DNA of 64,000 nt from Alisma plantago-aquatica (taxonomy: Eukaryota; Streptophyta; Magnoliopsida; Alismatales; Alismataceae). The stretch spans positions 1,056,628,244-1,056,692,243 of the forward strand of contig OY856412.1 of NCBI GenBank assembly GCA_963693085.1, written 5' to 3'. The position numbers were made by a program, and so were the translations under genes. Shown piece after piece: positions 22,135 through 33,876 of the stretch. The notes beneath the pieces are model-generated. The model was not told the origin of the DNA, ran no database searches, and saw nothing but the letters and a program-made list of their open reading frames with translations. The first letter of the stretch is position 1. Every line of letters starts with the position of its first letter.

Positions 22135-22182
22135 ATAAGATTGCCTCCCGACTTGTAAAAAAACACAAAATATAGAAAGTGA

Positions 22183-24164
22183 ACGTATATCTTTATGAAT
22201 ATATTATTTTATAAGATTTCATGGTCGACATTCATTTGTGAGATAAAAATATTTCACTAAACCTAGAGTGTTGAGGATAATCTGACTACCACAACATTAT
22301 CTCCCAAGGAACATCAGATACACATATGCATGTCTTAGTCATCGATCTTTGTCATCCTTCTCAATTAATCTTAGCTAAAGGGTTCAAAGCAAACCCCACA
22401 AAAGAATACAAGGTGGAAATTTAGCAACAAAGGTCGATATATGCATAAAACAGGGAATTGGGAAAAAATATGAAAATAACATCAATAAATTTATCAAGGC
22501 TCCCACAAAAGATATGAAATCATCCAAATGGATATCAAAAGAAAATATCACAAGAAAATGACTAATCAAAAGATGAGACATCATTAACAGTTCATGATGA
22601 AACTTGTCAATTATTGCAGAACAAATATCAACCAAGTATCTATGTGATTTACATGTGATAATACTAGAACAACTTAAACATATTGGTAGGAAATAACATA
22701 CTACCACAAATAGATAGTGAAAAAGAAAAATACACACACATCTACTATAAAATAAGGAGTAAGAAGGAACATATACACATATACTCTGATCAGAACGTGA
22801 TACATATCTGCTCTAATAGTTCAGTGTAGGAACTAATACCTCAACAAAATTATAAGGTGTGGTAATTTACGCATACCCACAAAATTACACTTTAAATTAT
22901 TCTAGTAGTCACCATATTATGCATAGTAAAAGAATAAGCAAATCAAACTTAATGACCCTTCTCCTACTTAGTACGTAATTGAGGGTTATAAGACCCTAAT
23001 CTCAATTTTCATATTATTAATGTGAAATTGATATCAAATATATATGTCCATAATCGTTATTCAAATACATAGTTGAAAATATGTAGCATTTTATTAGAAA
23101 TCATAATGTACAATATTTTTTGCTTGATGAACCTTAAAGAACTAATTTTGATACCATATTAATCACAAATGTGATGACAAATCGAGTGTTAAAAATAGCA
23201 GTGTGATGTATGATTTTTGGTATTTTATTGATAGCTCATATTAATATGAAATTTTGAAGTATAAAATATAAGTCTCATGTGATGATCTCTTCAAATTATC
23301 AGATTTTTAGTTGACCGATGGAGCTATTTATCAATTGACTTTCATCAATATGTTTTCGGAGGGCCATGCTAAAATACTAAAACCTTGCCAGTATAGTAAT
23401 TGATTTGTAATATTTTTTGTAGTGTTAATTGAATAAAATTTGAATTCTAGGTATGAAAAATTATTTTTGACAACATAATAAATTTTAGGAATTTTTGGAT
23501 ATCACTTAAGGGGTGAAATAACAAATGTGTTAGATAACTTTTTTGACAAAAAATTTTGTTGTAATAAAGTAAAATATAATATTGGGGATTATTTGCAATT
23601 GAATCAAGCACCTCAATGGATCTATACCAATAAGCTAAAACCCTAGGATCTCCAATAATTTGTAATTAATCCCAGAGAAATGAAATCTTAGAGAGAGGGA
23701 GAGTTAGGGTTTGGAGGAGGAAAGGAGTACAGATGTTGATCTTGGGTTCTATCTTCCTAGAAGTGATGAAATCAAGTAATTTAATGTTTTTCGGATAGGT
23801 TTTCATCATGAATATTATCTTTGATATTTTCATATTTGATATTTTCATAAAATGTATATCAAATCACCATCATTTCTCTTTCTTTCTCTCCAATATCCAA
23901 TTCTATGATTCTTGAGTTGAAAGATGGAAGGAAAAGACTGATTTCTCAAAGTTTGATTTGGATTAAAGGAGATCAGTTCATGGGTTATGTTTTGAGGTGT
24001 TTGAAACCTGAGGTGAGTGGGTAAAGAATCTTTTAGTCAATTGCACTTAATTATATGATTCTAGTTGAAATTCTCAGCTTTCCCTTGGATGACAGTAAAA
24101 GATTTTTTTTTAAATTCAGTAAATAGAATATTTTATTTCATGTTCCAAATATGTTATGAAATTG
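22183..24164. other. Anonymous AT-rich DNA
   Basis: The open frames are short and have no recognisable motif; the longest, on the minus strand at 22384-22737, encodes a hydrophobic low-complexity peptide. A sequence like a primer site (TTTTGATACCA at about 23146) is isolated. The part 23680-23780 (GAGAGAGGGAGAGTTAGGG) resembles a transcribed leader but no coding region follows. I see nothing further that I can support. Confidence 0.6.
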
Positions 24165-25735
24165 TGTTGAATCTAGGATGGGCTCTAGAAGGGAGTGAAT
24201 ATAGATGAATGCACTAAACAAAACTCATTATACCTTCAAATTATTTAACAAGATAAGGTTGCTAATATGGAATTTGAGTGCAACTAAACATACATAGAAA
24301 GGATGACAGAAATTGAAACAAGCACAAGAACACAAGCTATGTAGAGTGGTTCTAATCTCCAAACTAGGAGATTATCAGTCCACTACCTAGAGAGTTCAAC
24401 CTCTAAGATTTCTTAACCATGTCTACTCCTTATACTCACTTATAAGAGTTACAACATATGACCTTCCTTTTCCGAGTCAAGGATACCCAAATTTCCCTTT
24501 GAGGGGGGGAACAAACAACCTACCAAAGGACTTACCTATCCAACCAAGAGTCTTCTACCTCTCCTGGGACTTACCCACTTTGCAATGAGTCTTCTTCCTT
24601 CACCAAGGACTTACCCACTCTTGTACAAGTCTTCAAACTTTGAGGAGTTACCCACTCTTCTTGGATCTTCCACCTTTGACTTCACCTTCACCAAGAAGAA
24701 GCTTTCACTAAGGGACTCCTTCCCTTATTATTCTTCACCTCTCTTAGCCAAGATAGAGAATCTTCCTCTTCATCTTCTTGTAGAAATGTGAGATTGGGAG
24801 GTGGAGGAAGTGAAAGCCTCACAAGATATACTTGTAGGAATAGCTCTCTTAAAAATCTCCTACTCACTCTAATGGATGTAGCAAGTGATTAAGCTTAAAG
24901 AGTGGAAGGAGGTTGTAGGATGCACTCAACTATAATATAGGGACCTTTCATTCTACTTGGATAACCATGGGATGAATCCCAAGGGTTCCTATTTATAATT
25001 GGGGATGGCTACTAGCCTGTGGCAACACTTAAGGATGAATACTAGCCATTTGGGGTGTTGCAAAGGATATTTTTTTTAGTTTTGCAATACTCCAACGACT
25101 AGAAATACCTTTTTTGCACTTTCCATATAGCATGATTGGTCAAGTTCTATGTGTAGGAAACTCAACCGATTGTAGTATTTGACAAAGCAAATTTGAAGAA
25201 TCGATCAAGTTTATCCTGGATGATTTTGATCGATCACTTAAATCAGTTTTGTCCAGTGTGGGTATCGGTCGAGTTTGTCACTTGGCCGACCAAATCAGTC
25301 ACATTTGTAACTCAACCGAACTTGGACTTTCTTAAAATCAATCAAGGTATTGGTCGAGTTTGTAACTCGACTGAAAAACAACCTATAAAGAATTTTGGAA
25401 AATGCCATTAACATGCTTAAATATTCAATTTAAGTACTACTAATTTTTGCTAATCTTAATTATAAGTCATGAAATCATTACAAGTGATTTACAAAATTAT
25501 TTTAATGAATTTACATCATATTCCACAAAAGTGCACTTGCATTGATTTTGACTTGTCTTTTATCCAAGTTAGAATGTACAAGTTAGGGTATTTTAAGTGT
25601 GTCTAAACCTAATCTGAAATCACTCAAGTAGAAGCATTAGAAACAATTGAATGGAATGGTTAGTCATCATCAAAACAAGGGTTTAGTCAATTTCGACCTT
25701 GAGTCAACATTGACTAAATTGACCTTGAGTCAACA
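24165..25735 (-). repeat. 3' LTR of the SIRE-like Copia element
   Basis: The 1571-bp LTR begins TGTTGAATCTAGG and ends GAGTCAACA on the plus strand. The region 25147-25375 contains diverged copies of the inverted motif (ATCGGTCGAG..GGCCGACC, TTGGTCGAG..CTCGACTGA) found in the left-edge Copia LTR. A polypurine tract adjoins the inner edge. Confidence 0.85.
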
Positions 25736-25737
25736 TT

Positions 25738-25751
25738 CTCCCCCTTTTTGA
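25738..25751 (-). promoter_or_regulatory. Copia polypurine tract
   Basis: On the minus strand this reads CAAAAAGGGGGAGA and stands two bases from the LTR edge. This is the usual plus-strand primer of SIRE-type Copia elements and confirms the minus-strand polarity. Confidence 0.85.
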
Positions 25752-27441
25752 AGATGACAAACAATCCCATAAATGTATTGAAAAGCATTTAATTAAAATT
25801 ATACCTTTAGAGAAATCAAGGGGTTTCAATAGAATTGAGTTCATATGCTCCCCATAAATTGATTCTCATGGGGTTCTCATACTCCCCCTGGGTGTATGCT
25901 ATTTCTCCTACATGGTTAGCTTTCATAACATTAATAGAAACTATGTCTTCTGCTCATATATATCTTTTACATATATGTCTTCTCCTCTTTGCATATCCCC
26001 ATATGTAAGACATGTATTCTCTCACTTTTTCGTTTCTAAAGTGGGGGTTTGAAAACACAACTTGTTAGTAGAAGGAGATACCACCTGTTGGAGAGTGAAG
26101 TAGAAGAGCAACACTAGGGGCTTGTCCATGCATAGAATATAAAGAAAATGTAAATATGAATTTGAACAAACCTAGATGTAATTCTAGAATATATAAAGGG
26201 AAAGATATGCAAGAAGGTAACTCAAGATGGTAGATAATCAAGTTAACTAACAAGCTTGAGTATGTACAAAACAATAAACAAGCATAGCATATAGTTGAAT
26301 ACCACTTGATATATTAGATACCACAAGATAAACAAGTCTAGAAATACATGTAAATGAACTAATAGTAGATGATATCACAAGTTAGGACTACCAGAAGGAT
26401 CTAGATCATAGCAAAGGATTCACAAGTTTAAGAACAAGCTATGAGTAGATGTAGAGGAATATCCAAACAAAACGTTATGTAGTTTTAGAAGCATGAAAGG
26501 ATATTACTCACTAGCAAATATGCATCATTACTAAAAGATGATTACTACTAATAACATCAAGGTTGCATCATAAGATATACTACTACATAGATGTAGCAAG
26601 TTAGAATACAACAGAAGTGAACTAAGGAACAACCAAGAGATCCAGAGATATCATCATCAAAACTTGCAAAACAACTCAAGATAGATAATTGCAAGATATG
26701 AAGATACCAATTTAGCAATTTGAGAGATAGAGTTGTAAGCAAGATAGGCAATTTAAGGCATGAAAATAATCACATATAAAGATACCAACAGGAGTTTCAT
26801 AGAATAAGACTATATGTTGAGAAATTCTAGTTGAGAGAGAAATTCTAATCCAAAAAGCCAACTATATATTCTGTGCACAGAGTAGTCAGTCAAGTTCTAC
26901 ATTTTGGACTTTTTGACAGACAACAGTTGTTGGCAACACATGTGCCTATCAATCAAGTTTCATCAGGTCAAACTTGACTGATACAACTCTTGTCAAGAAG
27001 CACATATATTTCCTAAGAACATATTTAGAGGCATGCTAAAAATATAAGCCATATCTAAACATGTGTAAGCAAGTCAGTAATGCACTAAGAAAGCATCAAA
27101 AATAGTTTTTTATCAAGGAAGTAAAAAGAAACATAATATGTCACGTTTGACTTAAAAACCATATGCATAGTGCATACTACCTTGGCAAAAAACAAAAACC
27201 ATATGAGTGCATACTACCTTGGCAAAAACACATTATGATTGGATATGAGCAAGGACAAAATTACCTCTATTCTTACCACTTCTTTTCCACTTATTGTCAC
27301 CACATACACATCTCACCTTTCTTCTTTTATATGAATTAAGAAACCAATTTGCAAGTCCATGGCTCATGTCAATCCATTTTTAGGTGACATGCAAGAAGAA
27401 AGATGAAATGGTTCCCAATCATATTTTTGGGTCCGGAGAGG

Positions 27442-28202
27442 TTAGCTTAGAAACCCAAGTCCTATTGCTCTTAGGTTCTTTCCCATACGGGAAATAAGTA
27501 GAATATTGTCCAGCTTCATTACAATGACTACATGATCTGCTAGCCTTGGATCTAGAGGCTTCTTCATTGAAAATTGAATGTCATTTGGCTTTGTTGTTCC
27601 TTTGTCTACCCTCAAGTCCAAAATCATCTCTAGACATTTGTTCGGTAGTATGATCTAGGATTCATATAAGTATCTTTGCAAAGAAGATTTCAAACTATGA
27701 TTATCATGCATAAGAGAAGTAATAGTAAAAGCCAATTGATTTATATCATCTCGATCATGCAAAATATCATTTTCTAGGCAAAGAGAATTTTCCATATAAG
27801 AGTCATTATCAAACAATAGAGCATCAAAACTTTCTCTCTATAAGAAAATATAGTATGAGGGTCAAGAGCAATTTCACTACTATGTAAGGAAGCAAGTTCA
27901 TATACAAGGCAAGTTATCTTATAAAGATAAACTTTATCTTCACATTCTAATCCTTGCAAAGTAAGCTCTAGATTATCATAAGCACATTTATGAGTAGAAA
28001 TAACAATAGAGAGAAAAATAATAGTAGTAGAAAGCTCTATATATGAACTAGTCATAAAAGGTTGAGATTCTAAAAACTTAATCTTATCAAGCATGCTAGA
28101 ATTCACAAGTTTAAGAGCATTTAGTTGACTAAGATAAGCATTGGTTAGAATCTCAACACAATTTGAACTTACCTCATTTGGATCTTCAATTGATCTTGTC
28201 AT
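27442..28202 (-). pseudogene. Remnants of Copia gag (coiled-coil and zinc-knuckle region)
   Basis: Two open stretches remain. One of 142 codons (28202-27774) has long helical, Leu-rich sequence (LTNAYLSQLNALKLVN, CLVYELASLHSS), as in the Gag coiled-coil region of SIRE-like elements. A second (27627-27442) reads KPNDIQFSMKKPLDPR. In another frame it continues into a CSHCNEAGQ stretch that could be a decayed zinc knuckle. No domain is complete, and everything that should follow (protease to RNase H) is missing. I am fairly sure this is gag-derived from its place next to the primer site, less so from sequence alone. Confidence 0.5.
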
Positions 28203-28366
28203 GAGGTCACAAAGGCATCTTCCATCTTTACATTCACTAGATCTTCCCCTAGTTCTTTCATTTGTTTATGGAGTCGTTGTGATCACTTTCTATCTACTTC
28301 CCTTATCTTTCTCTCTTTGAAGGTTTCCCATCCTCTCCTACTTGTGGAAGTATTGCTTGGATAATA

Positions 28367-28381
28367 CCCACTTTGATACCA
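28367..28381 (-). promoter_or_regulatory. Copia primer-binding site
   Basis: On the minus strand this reads TGGTATCAAAGTGGG, an initiator tRNA-Met-type primer site, two bases inside the right LTR that starts at 28384. Confidence 0.85.
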
Positions 28382-28383
28382 CT

Positions 28384-29425
28384 TGTTGGATCTAGGATGG
28401 GCTCTAGAGGGGGGTGAATAGAGTTGAATGCACTTAAACAAAATTTGAGTTTTGTAACACTCCAATGGCGAGAAACACTTTTCATGCACTTTCTGTATAG
28501 TGTTATTGGTTAAGTTCTGTGTGTAGGAAACTCGACCGATTGCACTCTTTGACAAAGCAGATTTGAAGAATCAATTGAGTTTATCTTGGATGAAACTCGA
28601 CCGATCACTTGAATCAGTTTTTTCTAGTGCAGGGACAGGTTGAGTTTGTTACTTGACCGAATGGATCGGTTGAGTTTGTAACTCGATCAAACCTAGACAT
28701 TCTCAAAATTCATCAAGGGATTGGTCGAGTTTGCAACTCGAATAAAAAAAGCCTATAATGAATATTGGTAAGTGTCATTAAAGTGCTTAAATATTCGATT
28801 TAAGTACTCCCTATTTTTTCTAATGCATCAGCATACATGAAGGATGATCTATTAGGGTCGAAGAACGTTGGAACCACGGAGGCACTTAATCTGTGCCGGC
28901 GACCGATCAACAGAGCAGAACTACTTCTCCTCTCTGGCGACCATGCTAGACGCTACCTCCCATGACAATCCTCGTCAAGTCTCGGGCGATGAAAGCCACT
29001 GCGGCTGAGAGACCCAGCGAGGGATTGACTTGGAGTCCTTGGGTTCGTAAGCATTGCCCTCCTCCATCGTGATCGGGGGGTGGTTTCTTAATTACAAGTC
29101 ATACAATCATTACAAGTGATTAACAACATGATTCTAATGGATTTACATCATATTCAATAAAAGGGCAATTGCATTGATTTCGACCTATCTTTTCTCCAAG
29201 TTAGGATGTGCAAGTTAGTGCATTTGGAGTGTGTCTATACCTAATCTGAAATCACTTAAGTAGAAGAATTAGACACAAATGAATGGAATGGTTAGTCATC
29301 ATCAAAATAAGTGTTTAGTCAATTTAGACCTTTAGTTTGTGCGAAACTTTGTTCGGTCAATAAGGATCGAACATGCCTTGTTCAGGTCAAGAAACATTGA
29401 CTAAATTGACCTTGAGTCAAAAAAA
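28384..29425 (-). repeat. 5' LTR of the SIRE-like Copia element, rearranged
   Basis: It begins TGTTGGATCTAGGATGGG like the other LTR. Relative to the left LTR it lacks about 0.85 kb after 28440. It also contains foreign inserts at 28825-29086 and about 29333-29390. Four to five decayed CGGTCGAG..CTCGACCG-type motifs lie at 28521-28745. Confidence 0.75.
28825..29086. other. 262-bp GC-rich insert within the Copia LTR
   Basis: The left LTR reads CTAAT directly followed by CTTAATTATAAG; here 262 bp separate the same words. The insert is clearly GC-richer than its surroundings, has no terminal repeats, and shows no obvious target duplication. On the minus strand an ATG (about 29066) opens 30 codons (MEEGNAYEPKDSK...) before a stop; I do not recognise it. 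It could be captured gene sequence or filler DNA from break repair. Confidence 0.7.
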
Positions 29426-30275
29426 ATTATGTGATAATGGATTCTAAAATCCATCTACCTTGAATATTATAGAACTTAGAAATTTATTTGATAATTTTCT
29501 AGAAACTTGAATTTCTTAATTATTTAGGTTTTTGAACAACAGTCTGGATGACATTCAGATAAATGTTTATATGCTCTTTCTTATGTGATTAGCATATTTA
29601 ATTGGACATGTTTGATCAATCGAATTTGATATGTGAATAGATAGAGTTTTTTATTTCCACAATATGTATCTTGTGAAAAGTAGGTAATCGTTGACGGAAA
29701 CTCAATCTAGTATGCTTATAGACGAGTACATGTTCAATTTAGTAGTAAATGACTGATTGAAATGATTTATGTGATACTTTAGGCTTGTAGCTGAATTTTA
29801 TTTTATATGCATGTACATTTTGATTATGTAGTACAAAAATATCTAGTTCAGATCCTTATCATTAAATGCATAATTTGTTATGATTTTAAGGTAAATAGAA
29901 ATGGCACTTCACCAGAAAGGGATTTTATTTATGCCATGTATAATATGAGAAATGTTGAATGAGTATTATATCAATAGACATGATGTTTGTTTGAATATAT
30001 GAGAAATGTTCTATGTACATGAGCAATGAGAAACCCTGAGAGAAGAGTGAACAATATGTTTAATTAATGAAAAAACCCTAAAAAAATGTTGAACATTATG
30101 TTTGAATAATGAGAAACCCTGAGAGAAGGGTAATCAGTATGTTATACATTCATCAAAGTAATACTAGAGAAATCAATTCATTAGACCAAGTAGTTAGTAA
30201 AAAAATAAAAGAAATTAGTCTCAGGGAAAACTATAGTCTAAAAATTATAGCAGTAGTAGATGTCCTGAACACCGT
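29426..30275. other. Anonymous DNA with a short duplicated segment
   Basis: No gene or element is recognised. A segment of about 36 bp starting AATGAGAAACCCTGAGAGAAG occurs at 30027 and again at 30108, with related words (ATGAGAAATGTT) at about 29946 and 29999. The right border is the truncated start of the Gypsy A LTR. Confidence 0.6.
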
Positions 30276-33200
30276 AGATGTGGAAACCCATGGAGTGAGA
30301 CCAATGTCCTAGTAAGAGATATAACTCTCATCCAACAACTATTGTTAACACAGATAAGCTAAAGTAGGAAGACAACATTATCATTAGGTTGAGCAGATTC
30401 AACTAAATGATATGAGTAAAGCAATTAACACTGTCTAAGCAATTAGGCATCTACAACTAAGTAGTAGAACATCTTATACTTTTAGAAGGAATATGAAGAA
30501 CATGTATAACAGTTGACTTCTCTTACCACATTATAAATCAACAAATCAGTACAAGATACAAGGCAAAGGGTTATCTAATGTGAGTCGTGTCTAACCTAAG
30601 CAGATATATTACATGGTTGTGTTATGTATTTTATTTGACCTGAGAATTTGAGTTGTACCACCCAAATCCAACTGACCACTGCTAAGTCAAAATCAGTGTT
30701 ATACAAGATCAATGGAAGAGACGAACTCCGTGATCTACTCCTACACTACTCGATCAGTTCAAGACTTCACCGCAGTGACATATAGTCAAACTACAAAACA
30801 GCAACTTATAGTCAAAGTTAGAGTTCTGTAGACGTCAAAGCTATGGTCCTGTAAACACCTAGCTTTCCTTGGTATAGGTCATCGTTCTAGAAACTAGGGT
30901 ATATAACCCAATCACTGAGGCACAACAAAAGCTGTCCTTGATCTCATTATATCACATCACATCATCACTGAGACCCAACTGCAATCATTCGCAAAACACT
31001 TGGGATCAAGATGTCAAAAAGGTACGTAGTCACTTGGACCTCTCATACTCAATAGTATGCATAGTGGGTTTCCCATGGGAATACATGTTTCACCATCCAG
31101 CAAAGTTCTGACTTTGGAATGGATCTATGTCATAGGACACTACATGATCAGGGTTTCACTTGATTAGTTAAGTCAATTGGGTACCTTTTAGCATTAATCA
31201 AGTTACAACATACAAACCATAAACAAATTCTACAAAATATGGGTAAAGGTAAAACACCAGAAGATGTAACATGTATGAGTGCAAACTTGTCATAGCATTA
31301 CTTGATATCACTTTCATGCAAGGCCATCAACATTATCCCATCACTAGGGGATAGAAATCCCTCATATCATCACTATAGGATATCACCTCAAACGAGGCAT
31401 TGAGCCTCTGCTAGGTCATAAGACCCAAATCACATCATCACTTATCTCATCATGCCTCATAAAGGCCCATAATTCTCACTCTGTGTCATATCAAACACAC
31501 TATAGAAGTCACTAGATATGATATGATATTCATTCCACATGTAAGATTAGGGTAACACAAGTAGGAAAGAGAACACATTATCTCATGTTATTCATTCAAG
31601 CAAGCTCAACAATTACATCATACACCTCAAAAATTAAGGTTAGGGTTTCTCATATAGCCGATTAGGGTTTCCATCACATCACTCAACACCAAACCCTAGA
31701 TACATCACTTTCCACTTATTGGGAGTACATTAGAATTAAGCATCATCATTATTATCATGATTAGTCAATCATCTCAAGCAACACTATGTTTTGATCATAT
31801 AAGAAAACAAGGTGTAGTAACCAACCATCATAACACGTGTTGCGACCAATTAAGGCTCAAGGTGTAGTGACCACAAAGCATAAGGTGTAGCGAACACAGG
31901 TGATTAACACCTAGTTGCGACCAAAATAGGTGTGTATGGTGACCAACCAAAATAGGACCATGTGTTTCAACCACAAGAGATCATATGTAGTGACCCATGT
32001 AGCGACCAAACCAAGTTCAAGCATTGTAGTGATCACACATTAGGGTTAGAGTTTGTTGCCCCAACAACACCCCATCGACATGTAGTGACCTCAAACACCA
32101 AGGGTAGTATAGCGACTACAAGGTCATCCCACTCAAAACAGCACATAACCAATTCCAAAATAGAACTAAACCATGATCAAAACAAATGAGACCATCAAGA
32201 AAACTCAGCATCGTCAAGGGGAAACTCCATGCAAAGATGATCATCAAAAACCTTAAAAACAATGTCACCAAGGTAAACATGAAAACCATGACGATAGAAG
32301 GAAAACCATGTGTCCAACTCATGTCGTCAAAGATCATAACCTCCAACATCATATGGTGACCAAAACATAACATGATGATAAAACCAAGGATCATGTTGCA
32401 TGTAAGAAACAACAATTCCATTATCACTTAGAACTCAGGTGCATAATATTAGAGTTTATGAGAAAGAGTAATCTATGTGATAATACTTCACAATCTTAAA
32501 CCCTATATTATATTAACATCATCTAGCATATTAGGATCACATTTTAGAGCTGAAATCAGCAACATGCAAGTAAGAATGTGGTGCAATAATAACAGAAGGG
32601 AAAGTTATATAACCCACCTTAAGATGAAGATCAAGCTCCAAACCACGAGATCCAAGAGCAAAGAGGAACTCCAACTAGGATCAGCTCCATGACCAACAAG
32701 GTCACCTCAAGAAGACGAAAAATATACCAAGGTCAAAGTAAAGTTCAAGGTGAATAAAGCTCAAACCCTAGACCAAACAAAGAAGAGAAAGGAAGAAAGA
32801 AGAAACATTCATCTCACATAGGTACTACCATGGTCAAACCATAGTCTCTAACCTATATGGAGGGAAGTTTCCTCAAGATAGACACCATGGTGATCCACAG
32901 TCTCACAAATAAGGAGAAGAAAGGAAGAGGTAGGGTTCTCAAAAGAAATGAGATTAAGGTGAGAAACCACTTACCAAGATCAAAGATCGCAATAGATCAC
33001 CACAAGGGATATGATCAATCTCAAGATCACCACATGCAAAGATGATAGACCACCAAGATCATCACCTTCTCTAGCTCCACCAAGCTCAACACAGAACACA
33101 AAGGAGAAGAGAGGAAGAAGAGAGCTAAAAGAGATACTTATATGTGACAGAGAGGGTTTATGTACTCAAGGGTAGGAGAGAGGTGAACATCATGAGGTGT

Positions 33201-33873
33201 CAAGGTATAAGAGCACCAAAAGGACAGTTGTCTAACAAAGGATCGTCCATGCAATCACTCTGGACATGCATGCAACAAAGGGTGATAAAAACAAAGTAGT
33301 ATAGTGACCACTTAGGTCCCCTACACCTCAAGGTCGAAACAACACCAAGGGTAGGAACCGCTACACTAGGTCACTAAAGCCAAATAGTTGCAACACTCCA
33401 CCATAGCCAAAGCCTAGCGACCCAAAACACTTGCCTAAGGCACTAGGTCGCAACAAACAATTAACCAAGGGAAGTGTGTTGCAACACTTCAAAAACCAAC
33501 TCTCAAGGTCAAACCACCATCAAACACAAGCATCCATGCAAAACCATGCAAAACCTAACATCATCTTAGGATGCCACCCCATTCACCAAGGTCCAACAAG
33601 GTGCCCCTATGCATCATTCTCTCTGTCATGATGCTATGGAACAAAAGGCACAACCCACATGTGACAATTTGCAAGATAGACCCTCAACATGGGTAAATTG
33701 CAACTTGGCCATAACAAGCACAACTAGCTCAAACATCAACCAAACAAGACCAAATTAAAAACATAAGCATGCCAATTATTATTAAATTGCATCATATGAT
33801 TAGATTAAGGTTTAATCATCTTATTAAGCAAAACAAACACAAATAAGCACTAAGATAGGTAGGGGGTATTACA
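30276..33873 (-). repeat. Gypsy A 3' LTR (left copy, 5'-truncated on the plus strand)
   Basis: It ends GGGGGTATTACA at 33873, i.e. the TGTAATACCCC start of the LTR in element direction. The region 31800-32115 and the region near 33290-33420 hold many copies of a word close to TGTAGCGACCA. No promoter remains intact: the TATA-like word of the right copy reads TTTATGTACTC here (about 33157). Confidence 0.85.
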
Positions 33874-33876
33874 ACC

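Larger units (their letters stand above)
16058..22171 (+). mobile_element. Near-full-length L1-type LINE retrotransposon, degenerate
   Basis: The 6.1-kb element has a GC-rich 5' end, ORF1, ORF2 with endonuclease, RT, zinc-binding and RNase H parts, and a 3' end GACTTGTAAAAAAACACAAAA. An imperfect target duplication is present: ATAAAAAGTGA at 16047-16057 and ATAGAAAGTGA at 22172-22182 (10 of 11). It inserted just right of the (AT)42 tract. ORF2 carries many stops and at least three frame changes, so the copy cannot move itself. Confidence 0.88.
24165..29425 (-). mobile_element. SIRE-like Copia element with internal deletion
   Basis: Two related LTRs (24165-25735 and 28384-about 29425) flank a 2.65-kb interior that has a primer site, gag scraps and a polypurine tract but no protease, integrase, RT or RNase H. 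The LTRs differ by a large deletion and two insertions in the right copy, so the element is old or heavily reworked. The right LTR edge is uncertain, because the expected CAACA end reads CAAAA. The flanks AATTG (left) and AATTA (right) could be a decayed 5-bp duplication. Confidence 0.8.

Noticed and set aside
23141..23160. TTTTGATACCATATT as another primer site
   Set aside because: Isolated, with no LTR edge beside it and no coding remnant. The word is short enough to occur by chance in AT-rich DNA.
28825..29086. Host gene first exon (MEEGNAYEP... on the minus strand)
   Set aside because: Only 30 codons before a stop, no splice donor or known domain, and it lies inside an LTR. Not called as a gene.
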